64,000 nt of DNA from Rhodopirellula baltica (GTDB taxonomy: Bacteria; Planctomycetota; Planctomycetia; Pirellulales; Pirellulaceae). Under the pieces are notes generated by a model. It ran no database searches. It had not been told where the DNA came from and saw nothing but the letters and a program-made list of their open reading frames with translations. Positions within the stretch are counted from its first letter, which is position 1. Each line of letters begins with the position of its first letter. Position numbers and translations under genes: made by a program. Below are positions 56,120 to 64,000 of this stretch, in pieces. The DNA is taken from positions 1 through 64,000 of the forward strand of contig PPHI01000031.1 of the NCBI GenBank assembly GCA_002901265.1, read 5' to 3'.

Positions 56120-56328
56120 GCTTGCATTCCATGTGATTCGAGGGATCAGACCGTTCTGACTCCGCCATGATAGGCCCACTGCGGACGCCTTTGGTCACCC
56201 TGCCGAATGTTTCATCAAAATCAAATTGGTCAATCAATTTCGGCAACCACATCGACAAGGCGCTACAATGGAATCCTTCCCCGCCCGAACTCGAATCCTC
56301 CCCAACATTCTCCCCACCGGAATTCGCT

Positions 56329-57846
56329 ATGCTTGGCCACCATCACGCTCACGATCGACGTCGGTTTGTCCGCAACACGCTTGCCGCTGCTGCCGGCGGC
56401 GCATCGGCGCTCGCATGGCTGCCCAAACTGACCGCGGACGACGTCGCCGTCACGCCCGACCGCGTGCTATTTAATCCCGAGATCGAGCCTCTCGTGCGAC
56501 TGCTGGAAACGACGCCTCGCGACCGAATCGTCGATCGAGTGTTTAGCGAAATCCATGCCGGACGAAGCTACCAAGACCTACTTGCGGCGTTGCTATTGGC
56601 CGGAATCCGCAACGTCCAGCCGCGACCTGCGGTCGGTTTTAAATTTCACAGCGTCTTGGTCGTTCACTCCGCCCACCAAGCTTCTTTGGCCGCGGCCAAT
56701 GAGCATCGCTGGACGCCGCTGTTATGGAGCATCGATTACTTCAAACGCGCTCAACAGTCCGACGTCGAAGAAGGCGACTGGACGATGGCTGCCGCCCCCA
56801 CCGGTGATCTGCCCGACCAAGCGAAAGCCCTCGGGGCACTCGACGAAGCGATGGCGAACTGGGATATCGAAGCCGCCGATGCCGCGGCAACCGTCGTTGC
56901 CCGCACCGCCACCGCCGGCCAAATCCTGAACCTACTGGCCAAGCACGCCGCACGCGATTATCGCAGCATCGGTCACAAATCCATTTACTTGGCCAACGCG
57001 TTTCGGACGCTTGATGTAATCGGTTGGCAACACGCCGAACCAGTCGTCCGGTCGCTTTGCTATGCGATCTTGAATCACACCGGTGACCCCAATCCGGCGA
57101 AATCAGATCTGGAGGTTGATCGGGTTGGACGGAGCAATTGGAAACGTGTCGATCAGTTGTCATCGAATTGGTTCGCGACCAAACGCAAGCCTGTCGAGTC
57201 GGCGACGCTCGCCAAGGCACTTCGCACCGCATCGCCTGAAGAGGCTTCCCAGACGGTTGTCGAATTGGTCAACTCCGGCACAGATCCGGACAGCATCTAT
57301 GACGGCGTGATGCTGGCCGCCGCCGAACTGGTCGCCCGCCAAGCGTCTATCGTTCCGCTGCACGCTGTGACAACGTCCAACGCCATGCGCCACTTGTACC
57401 GCAGCGTCTATGACGATCGCACCCGGCAGTGGTTGCTGCTGCAAAACGCGGCGTTCATTTCACACTTCCGACAATCGGCCCAGTCACGCGGCAATTTGGC
57501 GAGCGCCGACCTGTTAAGCCTCGAAGGCGCCCCTGCCGGCGATGTCAGTCTGGACGGGCTGTTCGCACAAATCGGTGCCAACCCCGAAGCCGCTGCCGCG
57601 TCAACGTTTACTTTGGCACAGCAAAACGATTCCGCCCAAGCGCTGATCGCCCGCGCACGCGAGATGGTCTTCCTCAAAGGCAACGACGCCCACGACTACA
57701 AGTTCAGCTCCGCCGCACTCGAAGATTACGAACAAATCGCCCCGCAATGGCGAGCCCATTATCTCGCCGGTTGCTCGCATCTGTTGCACGGTGACAAAGC
57801 CCCCACGACATCACTAGCTAAGCGAGTCCTGCAACAAGACGTGTAG
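56329..57846 (+). CDS. Tat-exported hypothetical protein
   Basis: 505 residues from the ATG at 56329 (MLGHHHAHDRRRFVRNTLAAAAGG): twin-arginine-type signal with RRRFVRN followed by a hydrophobic Ala-rich segment. The rest is alpha-helical with many Ala and Leu (repeat-like RIVDRVFSEIHAGRSYQDLLAALLLAGIRN...). A FHSVLVVHSAHQASLAA segment stands out. I do not recognise an enzyme motif. Tat export suggests the protein folds in the cytoplasm first, perhaps with a cofactor. Stop is 22 bases before the next gene. Confidence 0.65.
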   Translation: MLGHHHAHDRRRFVRNTLAAAAGGASALAWLPKLTADDVAVTPDRVLFNPEIEPLVRLLETTPRDRIVDRVFSEIHAGRSYQDLLAALLLAGIRNVQPRPAVGFKFHSVLVVHSAHQASLAAANEHRWTPLLWSIDYFKRAQQSDVEEGDWTMAAAPTGDLPDQAKALGALDEAMANWDIEAADAAATVVARTATAGQILNLLAKHAARDYRSIGHKSIYLANAFRTLDVIGWQHAEPVVRSLCYAILNHTGDPNPAKSDLEVDRVGRSNWKRVDQLSSNWFATKRKPVESATLAKALRTASPEEASQTVVELVNSGTDPDSIYDGVMLAAAELVARQASIVPLHAVTTSNAMRHLYRSVYDDRTRQWLLLQNAAFISHFRQSAQSRGNLASADLLSLEGAPAGDVSLDGLFAQIGANPEAAAASTFTLAQQNDSAQALIARAREMVFLKGNDAHDYKFSSAALEDYEQIAPQWRAHYLAGCSHLLHGDKAPTTSLAKRVLQQDV

Positions 57847-57868
57847 TCACCGACTAGAGGAATCCGCC

Positions 57869-58729
57869 ATGCGTTGGTCCAGCGTTATGATCCTGCTTTG
57901 GGGCTGTCTGTGTTGGGACGCCGAGCATTCTCAATCACAAGACACACCGCCATCTTCGATCACTCTCGAACGCCTGTTGCCGATCCACAAGGAATCGGCC
58001 GAGGCGTATTCCTTCGTTCTTGAAGGGCAGCCGAAGACGACGATCAAGCTGCAACCCACACCGGTTTCACAGTGGACCAATACCCGGCGAAACAGCGGTC
58101 AACTGGGACATGTGTTCGTTTGGAACGTAGGAAAAGAGCCGGTTGCGATTGCCGCGATTTATTCGTTCCCCTGGCAAGGCGACGCATCACAGCGACGCGT
58201 GGTGCACGAGCTGCATGCGTTGGCGCCGACACTGCTGCAGGTAAGCCGCTCCGATAGCGGAACCCTCTGGAATCCACGTTCGCCAGCGACGCGAATCAAT
58301 CTTTCGGGCATCATCACATCAGCACCAACGGAAAGACGGTTCAATCTGGCGCTACGACAAATCGCGCGTCGATTCGAAGGCTACTGCTTGGAACCGAGCG
58401 GCAAGCGTTGGGAACTGCGTCTGCTCCCCACTCCGCTGATGATCTATCCAATCACCCGCGGCGAGCAATCGGGCTTCGGTGCCCTCGTCGGCATGATGGG
58501 AGACTTAGGCAACGACCTGGAATGTGGCTTGATTGTCGAAGCGTTGCAAGACTCGTCGACGGCGTGGCAATGGTCATTCTCGCCGATTCGAATGACGGAC
58601 AAAGAGACTTATTTGCAATTCGACGGCAGCGAGATTTGGAAGAACGTTCGCTCAGTCACCAATACCAGTTGGCGAGACTCGGATGATCTGTACTTTCGGT
58701 TCCAAGACAAAACTGTCCCGCTGAACTAA
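57869..58729 (+). CDS. Secreted hypothetical protein, 286 residues
   Basis: Signal peptide MRWSSVMILLWGCLCWDAEHSQSQ. The mature part is beta-rich (VFVWNVGKEPVAIAAIYSFPWQG; ELRLLPTPLMIYP). It has no recognised family or catalytic motif. It follows the Tat-exported protein by 22 bases on the same strand, so they are probably an operon. Likely periplasmic. Confidence 0.6.
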   Translation: MRWSSVMILLWGCLCWDAEHSQSQDTPPSSITLERLLPIHKESAEAYSFVLEGQPKTTIKLQPTPVSQWTNTRRNSGQLGHVFVWNVGKEPVAIAAIYSFPWQGDASQRRVVHELHALAPTLLQVSRSDSGTLWNPRSPATRINLSGIITSAPTERRFNLALRQIARRFEGYCLEPSGKRWELRLLPTPLMIYPITRGEQSGFGALVGMMGDLGNDLECGLIVEALQDSSTAWQWSFSPIRMTDKETYLQFDGSEIWKNVRSVTNTSWRDSDDLYFRFQDKTVPLN

Positions 58730-58790
58730 ACGATCAATCATCGCAACGTCTCGCCTTGCAAGACACGCACTGGCAATCAGATGTTTGTGT

Positions 58791-59363
58791 TTACTTCACA
58801 CGAGTGCCTTTGCCGCTCATGAAGACGATCCACTTTCCGTCTTCACCTTGGATTTGCGACTTCAGCAAGAACTCGTCGTCGGATGTGAATTCATAGATGT
58901 CCTGAAAGTTTGCCAGCTTGCCTTCGGCAAAAAAGTTTGGGCCTTTGGCATTCAGCGTCAATGTCGTTTTGTCTTCATCGAGTGACCCTTCGTACTTCCA
59001 CATGAATGAAGTCGACGAATCGATCCAGGTTCCCACGAACTTTTCTTTGTCGGGATCAAAGCCGACCGTTTGGATCCCAACCATCGGTGCACCCGACATC
59101 TCGCCTTTCATTTCGTTGATGACCCAGAATCCGCCCAAGTTCCGCGACGACATCGTCCCTTTGCATTCCATCGCAGGTTGATCCGGCCCCATGTTCGCCG
59201 AGCAGTCGGTCGCCCATTGGCCGACGAACTTTTCTAGCCATTGATGTTCAGCAGTCGGTTTTGCGGCAGGAGGCATTTCCTGCGCCATCACGCGTCCGCC
59301 TTGGACCGAAAATCCGACGACCAACAATCCGATCGCTACTGCGTGCGCACAAAAGAACTTCAT
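58791..59363 (-). CDS. Secreted DUF1579 family protein
   Basis: 190 residues from the ATG at 59363, giving a signal peptide (AHAVAIGLLVVGFSVQGGRVMA). DUF1579 features: EHQWLEKFVGQWATDCSANMGPDQPAMECKG, NLGGFWVINEMKGEM, VGFDPDKEKFVGTWIDSSTSFMW and FEGKW-like end. The family is a lipocalin-like sandwich of unknown function. Single gene; the convergent neighbour is 61 bases away. Confidence 0.83.
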   Translation of the reverse strand: MKFFCAHAVAIGLLVVGFSVQGGRVMAQEMPPAAKPTAEHQWLEKFVGQWATDCSANMGPDQPAMECKGTMSSRNLGGFWVINEMKGEMSGAPMVGIQTVGFDPDKEKFVGTWIDSSTSFMWKYEGSLDEDKTTLTLNAKGPNFFAEGKLANFQDIYEFTSDDEFLLKSQIQGEDGKWIVFMSGKGTRVK

Positions 59364-59537
59364 CGTTGATTCCAAAGTTTTAGAAGGAGAGAGCTGTTTG
59401 AGTCTGGTCGAACGGAGATTCAACAATTCGACATCGAGCCGAGAATTTTTGATCCCTGTCCGTCGATTTAGGATCTTTTCAAGATCACCCTGCAAAACAG
59501 CTGCTCAGTCGCGTGAATTGATCCAACTCGACGAAAC

Positions 59538-60209
59538 TCAATTGTGCAGCGACAACAGCTCAACATCAAGAGAAACGATGGCTACACCCAGAAGGGCCCC
59601 GTCCTGATCTACTACAGGCACGCTCGCCTGCACCACGGTTTTGCCGACGGTGTCGTCACGCCGGGAAGCAGAGACGTAAATATCCAGCGATTTCGCCGGC
59701 TCTATGAATTTTGCTTCGTTCCCCTGAAACCAATCTGACGTCCAAGAGGTAACCGCCACATTTCCACCGAGCGCGTCGACAACGAACAATTCGGAAATGA
59801 CACCCTCGGACTCCTCCGCGATCCGACGCAGTTCATTTGCAAGACCGGACCGCAAATGATGATTGCGGAAACGTCGATCCTTTCGTGCCGACCAAACGTA
59901 TTCAGCATAGTCATAGCTGTTTTGATGCAACTCCACCTCGTCGGGCTTCCAAGCTTTCCACCGATCGCTAAATGGCTGCCACTCCGCACGATCCCTGTTT
60001 ACCTTTTTCAGCTCGTCGACAAGTGTTTCAGAGGCACGCAGTGCTGGCTCCAGGTGATCTTTCGCGTAATGCTTGGCGATTTGGATCGTTTCTTTCTCAC
60101 CGATCTCATCAGGCATGTTGATAAACGCATTGTCGCCTCGAACAGGAAGCGACATCACCCAAACGGTTGACAGCGTCAAACAGCCGGCGAAGTAAATAGA
60201 TTTGCTCAT
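59538..60209 (-). CDS. Periplasmic sensor-like protein (PDC/Cache-like)
   Basis: 223 residues with a signal peptide (MSKSIYFAGCLTLSTVWVMSLPVRG). Helical stalk, then a mixed fold with ISELFVVDALGGNVAVTSWTSDWFQGNEAKFIEPAKS and VPVVDQDGALLGVAIVSLDVELL, the usual PDC/Cache sensor strands. No membrane anchor after the signal, so it may be free in the periplasm. It lies downstream of the CheA-like kinase gene (98 bases), same strand. It could detect a signal and pass it to the kinase; that is inference. Confidence 0.65.
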   Translation of the reverse strand: MSKSIYFAGCLTLSTVWVMSLPVRGDNAFINMPDEIGEKETIQIAKHYAKDHLEPALRASETLVDELKKVNRDRAEWQPFSDRWKAWKPDEVELHQNSYDYAEYVWSARKDRRFRNHHLRSGLANELRRIAEESEGVISELFVVDALGGNVAVTSWTSDWFQGNEAKFIEPAKSLDIYVSASRRDDTVGKTVVQASVPVVDQDGALLGVAIVSLDVELLSLHN

Positions 60210-60307
60210 TGCTTAGTCATCATCGTTCAAAGATTGATCAAAGCGGAAATGCCGGACCGCCCGCTGACTTTCGACGCTCTACGATCAACACGCAGTCATG
60301 CTTGGCA

Positions 60308-62587
60308 TCAAGTCGTGCTAGTGCCAGTTGCAACGCTGCCAGTTGCAACACTGAAGAGGTCTTCCAAACCGTGGAACCGCAACGCTTCGAATGTTTTGGG
60401 TGCCATGCGATCGACCGGGAAGATAAACGAAATGGACGTCCCGACTCCAAGTGTGGACTCGATGGAGAGCTCTCCACCAAGTTTGCGACAACAGGACCGC
60501 ACCGCCGCCATTCCGACACCACGGCCGCTGATGTCCGTCACGGTTTCACGTGTCGAAAAGCCGTCGAACAACAGCACGTCTATCAGTTCTTGTTCGGTTG
60601 TGGCCGGCAGGCTTCTTTCTTTTGCCAATTCCCGAATTCGTTCCCAATTGATGCCGCGGCCATCGTCAGAAAGCTTGATCACAAAATGTTCATCAGAAAC
60701 GACGGTGCTGATTTCGATCCTCCCTGTTTCAGGCTTCCCAACCTCCAAACGCTCTTCTGGTGATTCCAAACCGTGGTCGATCGCGTTGCGAACGATATGA
60801 ACGAATGCGGCCCAGAATTCACTCCATTCGTTCGGCGAAATTCGCAAGTCGCCGCCGCTACAATGAACCTCGATCTCGCCTTTGCCCAGACGCTTTGCCA
60901 AGGCAACCGCTTGTTCCCGAACTCGCCTCATCCGAGCCTCCGTCGGTTCGAGCTTCCAGGACGCCATTCGCGTCGCAATGTTCTCATGCGGAGCGCGATT
61001 CAAAACCGCCACAACCGTTTCGTCATATTCTTTGAACTGGACAACAATGTGATTGTTTTTGTCTCCGATCACACGATCAACATATTGTGTCACACAAGCC
61101 CAACAGGAAACCAGCTCCTCCATACTCCCGTCATTTGGGAGTTCGTTGTCTTCATGAATCAATTGTTCGATCCGGTGGCAAACCTGCCCAAGTCGTTCCA
61201 ATCCAAAGATCGAAGCGTTGCCCTTGAGCGTGTGCAGACGACGGAGAGTCAAGGTGAGATCATCGCCGTCTTCGTATTCCAACTGCTTGACCAAGCTATT
61301 CGCTTCATTGAAGAATTCTAGAAAGCCGGTTTTGTCATCGGTAATGCAGCCGACGATCGACATCATTTCCCGCTGCTTCGTTTCCAGATGTTCCTTGTGC
61401 ACCTGGTTCGAAATATCGGACAAAATCACTGCCAGATGCAACTGGTCCTCGACGTCTCGATACGGCGTACACCGAATCGAGAAAGTCCGCCCGTTGGCTT
61501 CAAAACGAGCCGGAATCTGGTCAAGCGTGACCTCAACAGGCATCACCTCCAGAAAGACCTCTTCGAGGGCAAGTTCCAACCAATCGCCGATCGATGGATC
61601 AAATCGGCGTACAAAGTCTGGGAAGGTCTCACCCTCGTTGGGAGCTGACAGTTTTCGCTCGACCGCACCCGATCGCTCTTCGCTGATTTTGAGGTCTCGA
61701 TTGACGGTGAAGAAACCTTCGTCAACCGAATTCAGCAGCGTCTGAATATCTCGATTCCGCTTCGATAGATTTTCCATCGTCACTTGCGACGCCGAGATAG
61801 CTTGGTTCATTGCGTTCGCTATTTCGCCAAACTCACCTTCCGATTCGATTTGCAAACGCGCGCTCAAATCACCTTCGGCAACCTGCTTCAACGTCTGCAG
61901 GGTCAATCGAACATGCTTCAGAATCCTGCGTGACAACAACAGTCCCAACAGAAGCCCTATCGCCGCCGTTAGCACGTTTCCGATCAGCAAACATTGCTTG
62001 GAAAACTGCAGCTCGTGTTCGGCGATGGCGTTCCGCTGCGCGACGCTATCTTGATGGAATGCGATAAACGACTCGACACTCTGATAGACGCGTTCATGCA
62101 GCGGAGGAATCTCTTTGGAAAACAACTCAAGTGCATCTTCGGTAGCGAACACCGTGCACTCGTCGAGAAGTTTCCAGATCGGCCGGTGAGTCTCGACCAA
62201 TTTGGGTGCGCTTTCGGCGATCGCAGCGGCTCGTACTCTTCCCTCCGGTGTAAACGGAATCTCTAAGAGACGCCGCGACGCATTGGTCAGCACATCGCCC
62301 TGGCGTCGGGCCTCGGCCAAATGTTGCTCCCGCTCTTCGAGATCAAAAACCGAAGCGGCTTTCAGCGTTTCGACCCCCATTTTCGTCAGGGCGAGCTCTG
62401 CTTGAGCCGACGCTTGGGCTGCCGGCAGACTTCTCGACACGATCTCGTCGAGACTGTAGCCAACACGCTCGTATGCGACGATACAAATTAGCGTGGCGGC
62501 AACCATCAAAATCACCGGTGTCACCACGATCACCATAATCGCAACGCTCGTTCGTTGCAGCAAACGTCCTGACTGGTTGGAAAGCAT
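60308..62587 (-). CDS. Membrane CheA-like histidine kinase (HAMP-PAS-HPt-ATPase)
   Basis: 759 residues. Membrane segment 1 (16-37), periplasmic helical region, membrane segment 2 (about 200-225), HAMP (220-275; RRILKHVRLTLQTLKQVAEGDLSARLQ), PAS-like (285-410), HPt domain with the phosphoacceptor His near 453 (RLHTLKGNASIFGLE), and an ATPase domain with N-box HIVRNAIDHGLESPEERL and G-box DDGRGIN and GRGVGMAAV. No receiver, CheW or dimerisation (P3) domain is seen. The C-terminus ends with a SVATG tandem repeat (15-bp units at 60322-60351). No response regulator gene is nearby. Confidence 0.83.
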   Translation of the reverse strand: MLSNQSGRLLQRTSVAIMVIVVTPVILMVAATLICIVAYERVGYSLDEIVSRSLPAAQASAQAELALTKMGVETLKAASVFDLEEREQHLAEARRQGDVLTNASRRLLEIPFTPEGRVRAAAIAESAPKLVETHRPIWKLLDECTVFATEDALELFSKEIPPLHERVYQSVESFIAFHQDSVAQRNAIAEHELQFSKQCLLIGNVLTAAIGLLLGLLLSRRILKHVRLTLQTLKQVAEGDLSARLQIESEGEFGEIANAMNQAISASQVTMENLSKRNRDIQTLLNSVDEGFFTVNRDLKISEERSGAVERKLSAPNEGETFPDFVRRFDPSIGDWLELALEEVFLEVMPVEVTLDQIPARFEANGRTFSIRCTPYRDVEDQLHLAVILSDISNQVHKEHLETKQREMMSIVGCITDDKTGFLEFFNEANSLVKQLEYEDGDDLTLTLRRLHTLKGNASIFGLERLGQVCHRIEQLIHEDNELPNDGSMEELVSCWACVTQYVDRVIGDKNNHIVVQFKEYDETVVAVLNRAPHENIATRMASWKLEPTEARMRRVREQAVALAKRLGKGEIEVHCSGGDLRISPNEWSEFWAAFVHIVRNAIDHGLESPEERLEVGKPETGRIEISTVVSDEHFVIKLSDDGRGINWERIRELAKERSLPATTEQELIDVLLFDGFSTRETVTDISGRGVGMAAVRSCCRKLGGELSIESTLGVGTSISFIFPVDRMAPKTFEALRFHGLEDLFSVATGSVATGTSTT

Positions 62588-63222
62588 ATGATTCGGTCCC
62601 TTTTAAAATTAGCCAGCGATTGAACCTAGCTCAATCCACTCAGCCAACAGGCCCGACCTTCACGATCGTCGCTTAACCCCGGATCACTGTCCGTAAACCG
62701 GCGGTGACAACGATCAGATGTCCAGATTCCGACAAGTCCAAACAACGGCCATCCACTTAGCACAAGCGAAAGGGGTGATCGCTCCATCCCCAAGAAAATC
62801 CGTGCTATGAACGATAAAAAGCTGGATGTCTTGATCGAAAGCCGGTCGGTCAAAGAAACGCTGATTCTGCAGAGTTGGAGAAGAAGAGCTGGGGCATCCA
62901 ACCAGTGGCGATCGATCCACGACGTGCTGATCGGCCAGCCCACTTTATCGACCGACCAGGAACGAATGGTTTGCTAAGACCGGACAACTCAGGGTCCGTA
63001 TTTTATCCCATGATCAATATCAATCCGGTCCCGCGGTCGCGGGAGCAACTTGAAGTTGGCTTTCATGAGTGGCACCATTCACGATTCACGGTGTCCATTC
63101 CTTGGCTTGGCAAATCGACGCAACAGCGGCAGCGACGCCGGCCTCTCCGGGGCGAGCCAGGCCCACTCCAATCGCGATTCTTAACCTAGTTGCAGCCGTA
63201 CCCGATCGGTGAATGCTGCTTT

Positions 63223-63278
63223 GACTCCGGAGGAGTCCGTGTCGGTAGCTCGGGGTGGCAACCCCGAGACAGCGACAC
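63223..63278. repeat. Two adjacent hairpins
   Basis: GACTCC/GGAGTC (63223-63237, 3-base loop), then CTCGGGG/CCCCGAG (63249-63268, loop TGGCAA) nested inside GTGTCG/CGACAC (63239-63278). Could be a terminator, a REP-type unit or a small structured RNA. Confidence 0.55.
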
Positions 63279-63455
63279 AAACCACACACCCACCCCGGAC
63301 GGAGCCGGCGGTGCGAATTCAGCAATTCGCATGCCTTCAGTATGAACTTCGCCGCAACCTGAACGTTAGCCGCGTTGAAACCTCAGACGCTTGATGGATG
63401 GCATCATTCGGTGATGAAACGTGCTCGTCGTTCCAAGACAATCGTTGAGCAGCCA

Positions 63456-63765
63456 TCAGAGTGAACTTCTTGCAACAGTGATCGGTTTGAAATATTGCCA
63501 CGTCAACAGGGGATCGGTCTTCATCATCCAGTCAGCGACTTCCTTCGAAAAACAGGGTAAAGCGGGAAGATCAGGCGACAGAACAAGACTTGATGCCGGT
63601 GCAACGTATTCTTCTTCTGGTTCGGGCAGCTGATCGCATGGAACAGCAGCTCCACAGCTGCTGCAGAATCCAGCACGTCGCTTCGTTGCTGACGCGATAG
63701 ACGCTTCCAGCAGAATCAACCAGCCATGTGATTGAACAGTTTTTGTCTTGTCTTTGCCTCGTCAC
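63456..63765 (-). pseudogene. Possible frameshifted small zinc-ribbon gene
   Basis: One frame from 63765 reads MTRQRQDKNCSITWLVDSAG and then loses a protein-like look. A second frame continues RRAGFCSSCGAAVPCDQL and then CFSKEVADWMMKTD...WQYFKPI to a stop near 63456. A single base change between about 63670 and 63690 would join them into one protein with a CxxC zinc-ribbon-like motif. Not proven; both frames could be chance. Confidence 0.3.
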
Positions 63766-63856
63766 TTGATAAGCCCGGTGGCACTAACGCTGCGGCTGCC
63801 CATCACGGTGCGGTAAACAAGTGCTTTGCATCTTCGATGCCGGTTTTGAATTGAAA

Positions 63857-63919
63857 CATGGCAAGCCTCTGATGAGCTGATGGTGCTCAAGCCAACCACT
63901 CAAGCAAAGGCTCGCCATG
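63857..63919. promoter_or_regulatory. Inverted repeat overlapping the start codon of the last gene
   Basis: CATGGCAAGCCT (63857-63868) pairs with AGGCTCGCCATG (63908-63919), 11 of 12 bases; the right arm contains the ATG at 63917. It could control translation or be an element end. Confidence 0.4.
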
Positions 63920-64000
63920 CACACTAGGCTTACTGAATCAGATTCGAGGACTCAAAGCGAAATTGATCGAATCTTTGCATTCGCCACACCTGACACCGCT
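63917..64000 (+). CDS. Possible gene start, cut by the right edge
   Basis: ATG at 63917 with AAAGG eight bases upstream opens a frame through the window edge (28 codons; begins MHTRLTESDSRTQSEIDRIF). Too short to name. A transposase, a regulator or an unrelated protein are all possible. Confidence 0.35.
   Translation, partial: MHTRLTESDSRTQSEIDRIFAFATPDTA

Larger units (their letters stand above)
62588..63916. other. Gene-poor region
   Basis: About 1.3 kb with no convincing complete gene. It holds a structured stretch at 63223-63278, a possibly frameshifted small gene at 63456-63765, and the promoter side of the gene that starts at 63917. Confidence 0.5.

Noticed and set aside
62626-62943. 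Minus-strand frame of about 105 codons in the right intergenic region
   Set aside because: Overlapping frames on both strands give no consistent protein; no family or ribosome-binding site.

Overview
The window looks like a chromosome segment of a marine planctomycete of the Pirellulaceae (Rhodopirellula type). Pointers to this are: a giant surface protein with the LEDRILLSA-type motif near its N-terminus; a secreted sulfatase fused to a glycosidase; planctomycete-rich families (a TIGR03067-like protein, DUF1571, a PEP-CTERM protein, PQQ-propeller and redoxin/copper-oxygenase fusions); spoVG with a zinc ribbon directly after ispE; and many secreted proteins of unknown role. GC content is moderate. 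I found no tRNA, rRNA, CRISPR array or complete insertion sequence.

Layout. (1) 1-9724, minus: one uninterrupted reading frame of about 3,240 codons that runs off the left edge, a modular adhesin-like protein. (2) 10224-20470: a small membrane-anchored protein, a sulfatase-GH43 fusion, a YheT-type hydrolase, two overlapping lipid-kinase-like genes, a TIGR03067-like protein, a BON-domain protein and a VKOR-DsbA fusion. (3) 20528-32269: an RND exporter coupled to a redoxin/cytochrome/copper-oxygenase/EF-hand fusion, a divergent secreted GH43-like protein, a lectin-like TPR protein, a PQQ propeller, and a hydrolase coupled to a second RND exporter. (4) 32273-48561: mostly housekeeping and metabolism (serine esterase, DUF1571, PolB-like exonuclease, pepT, ispE-spoVG, an MsbA-like ABC exporter, fxsA, monoacylglycerol-lipase-like hydrolase, pterin dehydratase, DUF2071, an APC-type transporter, old yellow enzyme). 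(5) 48651-54631, minus: a tightly overlapping six-gene operon matching the uncharacterised STM4011-STM4015 set: two radical SAM proteins, an alkaline-phosphatase-fold hydrolase, a HAD phosphatase, an ATP-grasp protein and a WGR-leucine-rich-repeat protein. Next to it lie a second leucine-rich-repeat gene and a small His-rich partner. (6) 56329-62587: a Tat-exported protein, a secreted unknown, a DUF1579 protein, and a CheA-like membrane kinase with a small periplasmic sensor protein. (7) 62588-64000: gene-poor, with structured repeats, a possible decayed small gene and the start of a gene cut by the right edge.

How the genes may work together: the sulfatase-GH43 fusion, the GH43-like protein and the lectin-bearing giant protein fit capture and breakdown of sulfated algal polysaccharides. 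The redoxin/copper-oxygenase and RND pair, and the hydrolase/RND pair, look like two envelope modules. The STM4011-4015 operon is the best candidate for an undescribed system: its enzyme set (radical SAM, ATP-grasp, phosphatases) plus a leucine-rich-repeat protein suggests modification of a peptide or protein, or synthesis of a small molecule, but its product is unknown. Dispersed repeats (a ~118-bp palindromic element, a 25-bp repeat and REP-like hairpins) sit between genes.
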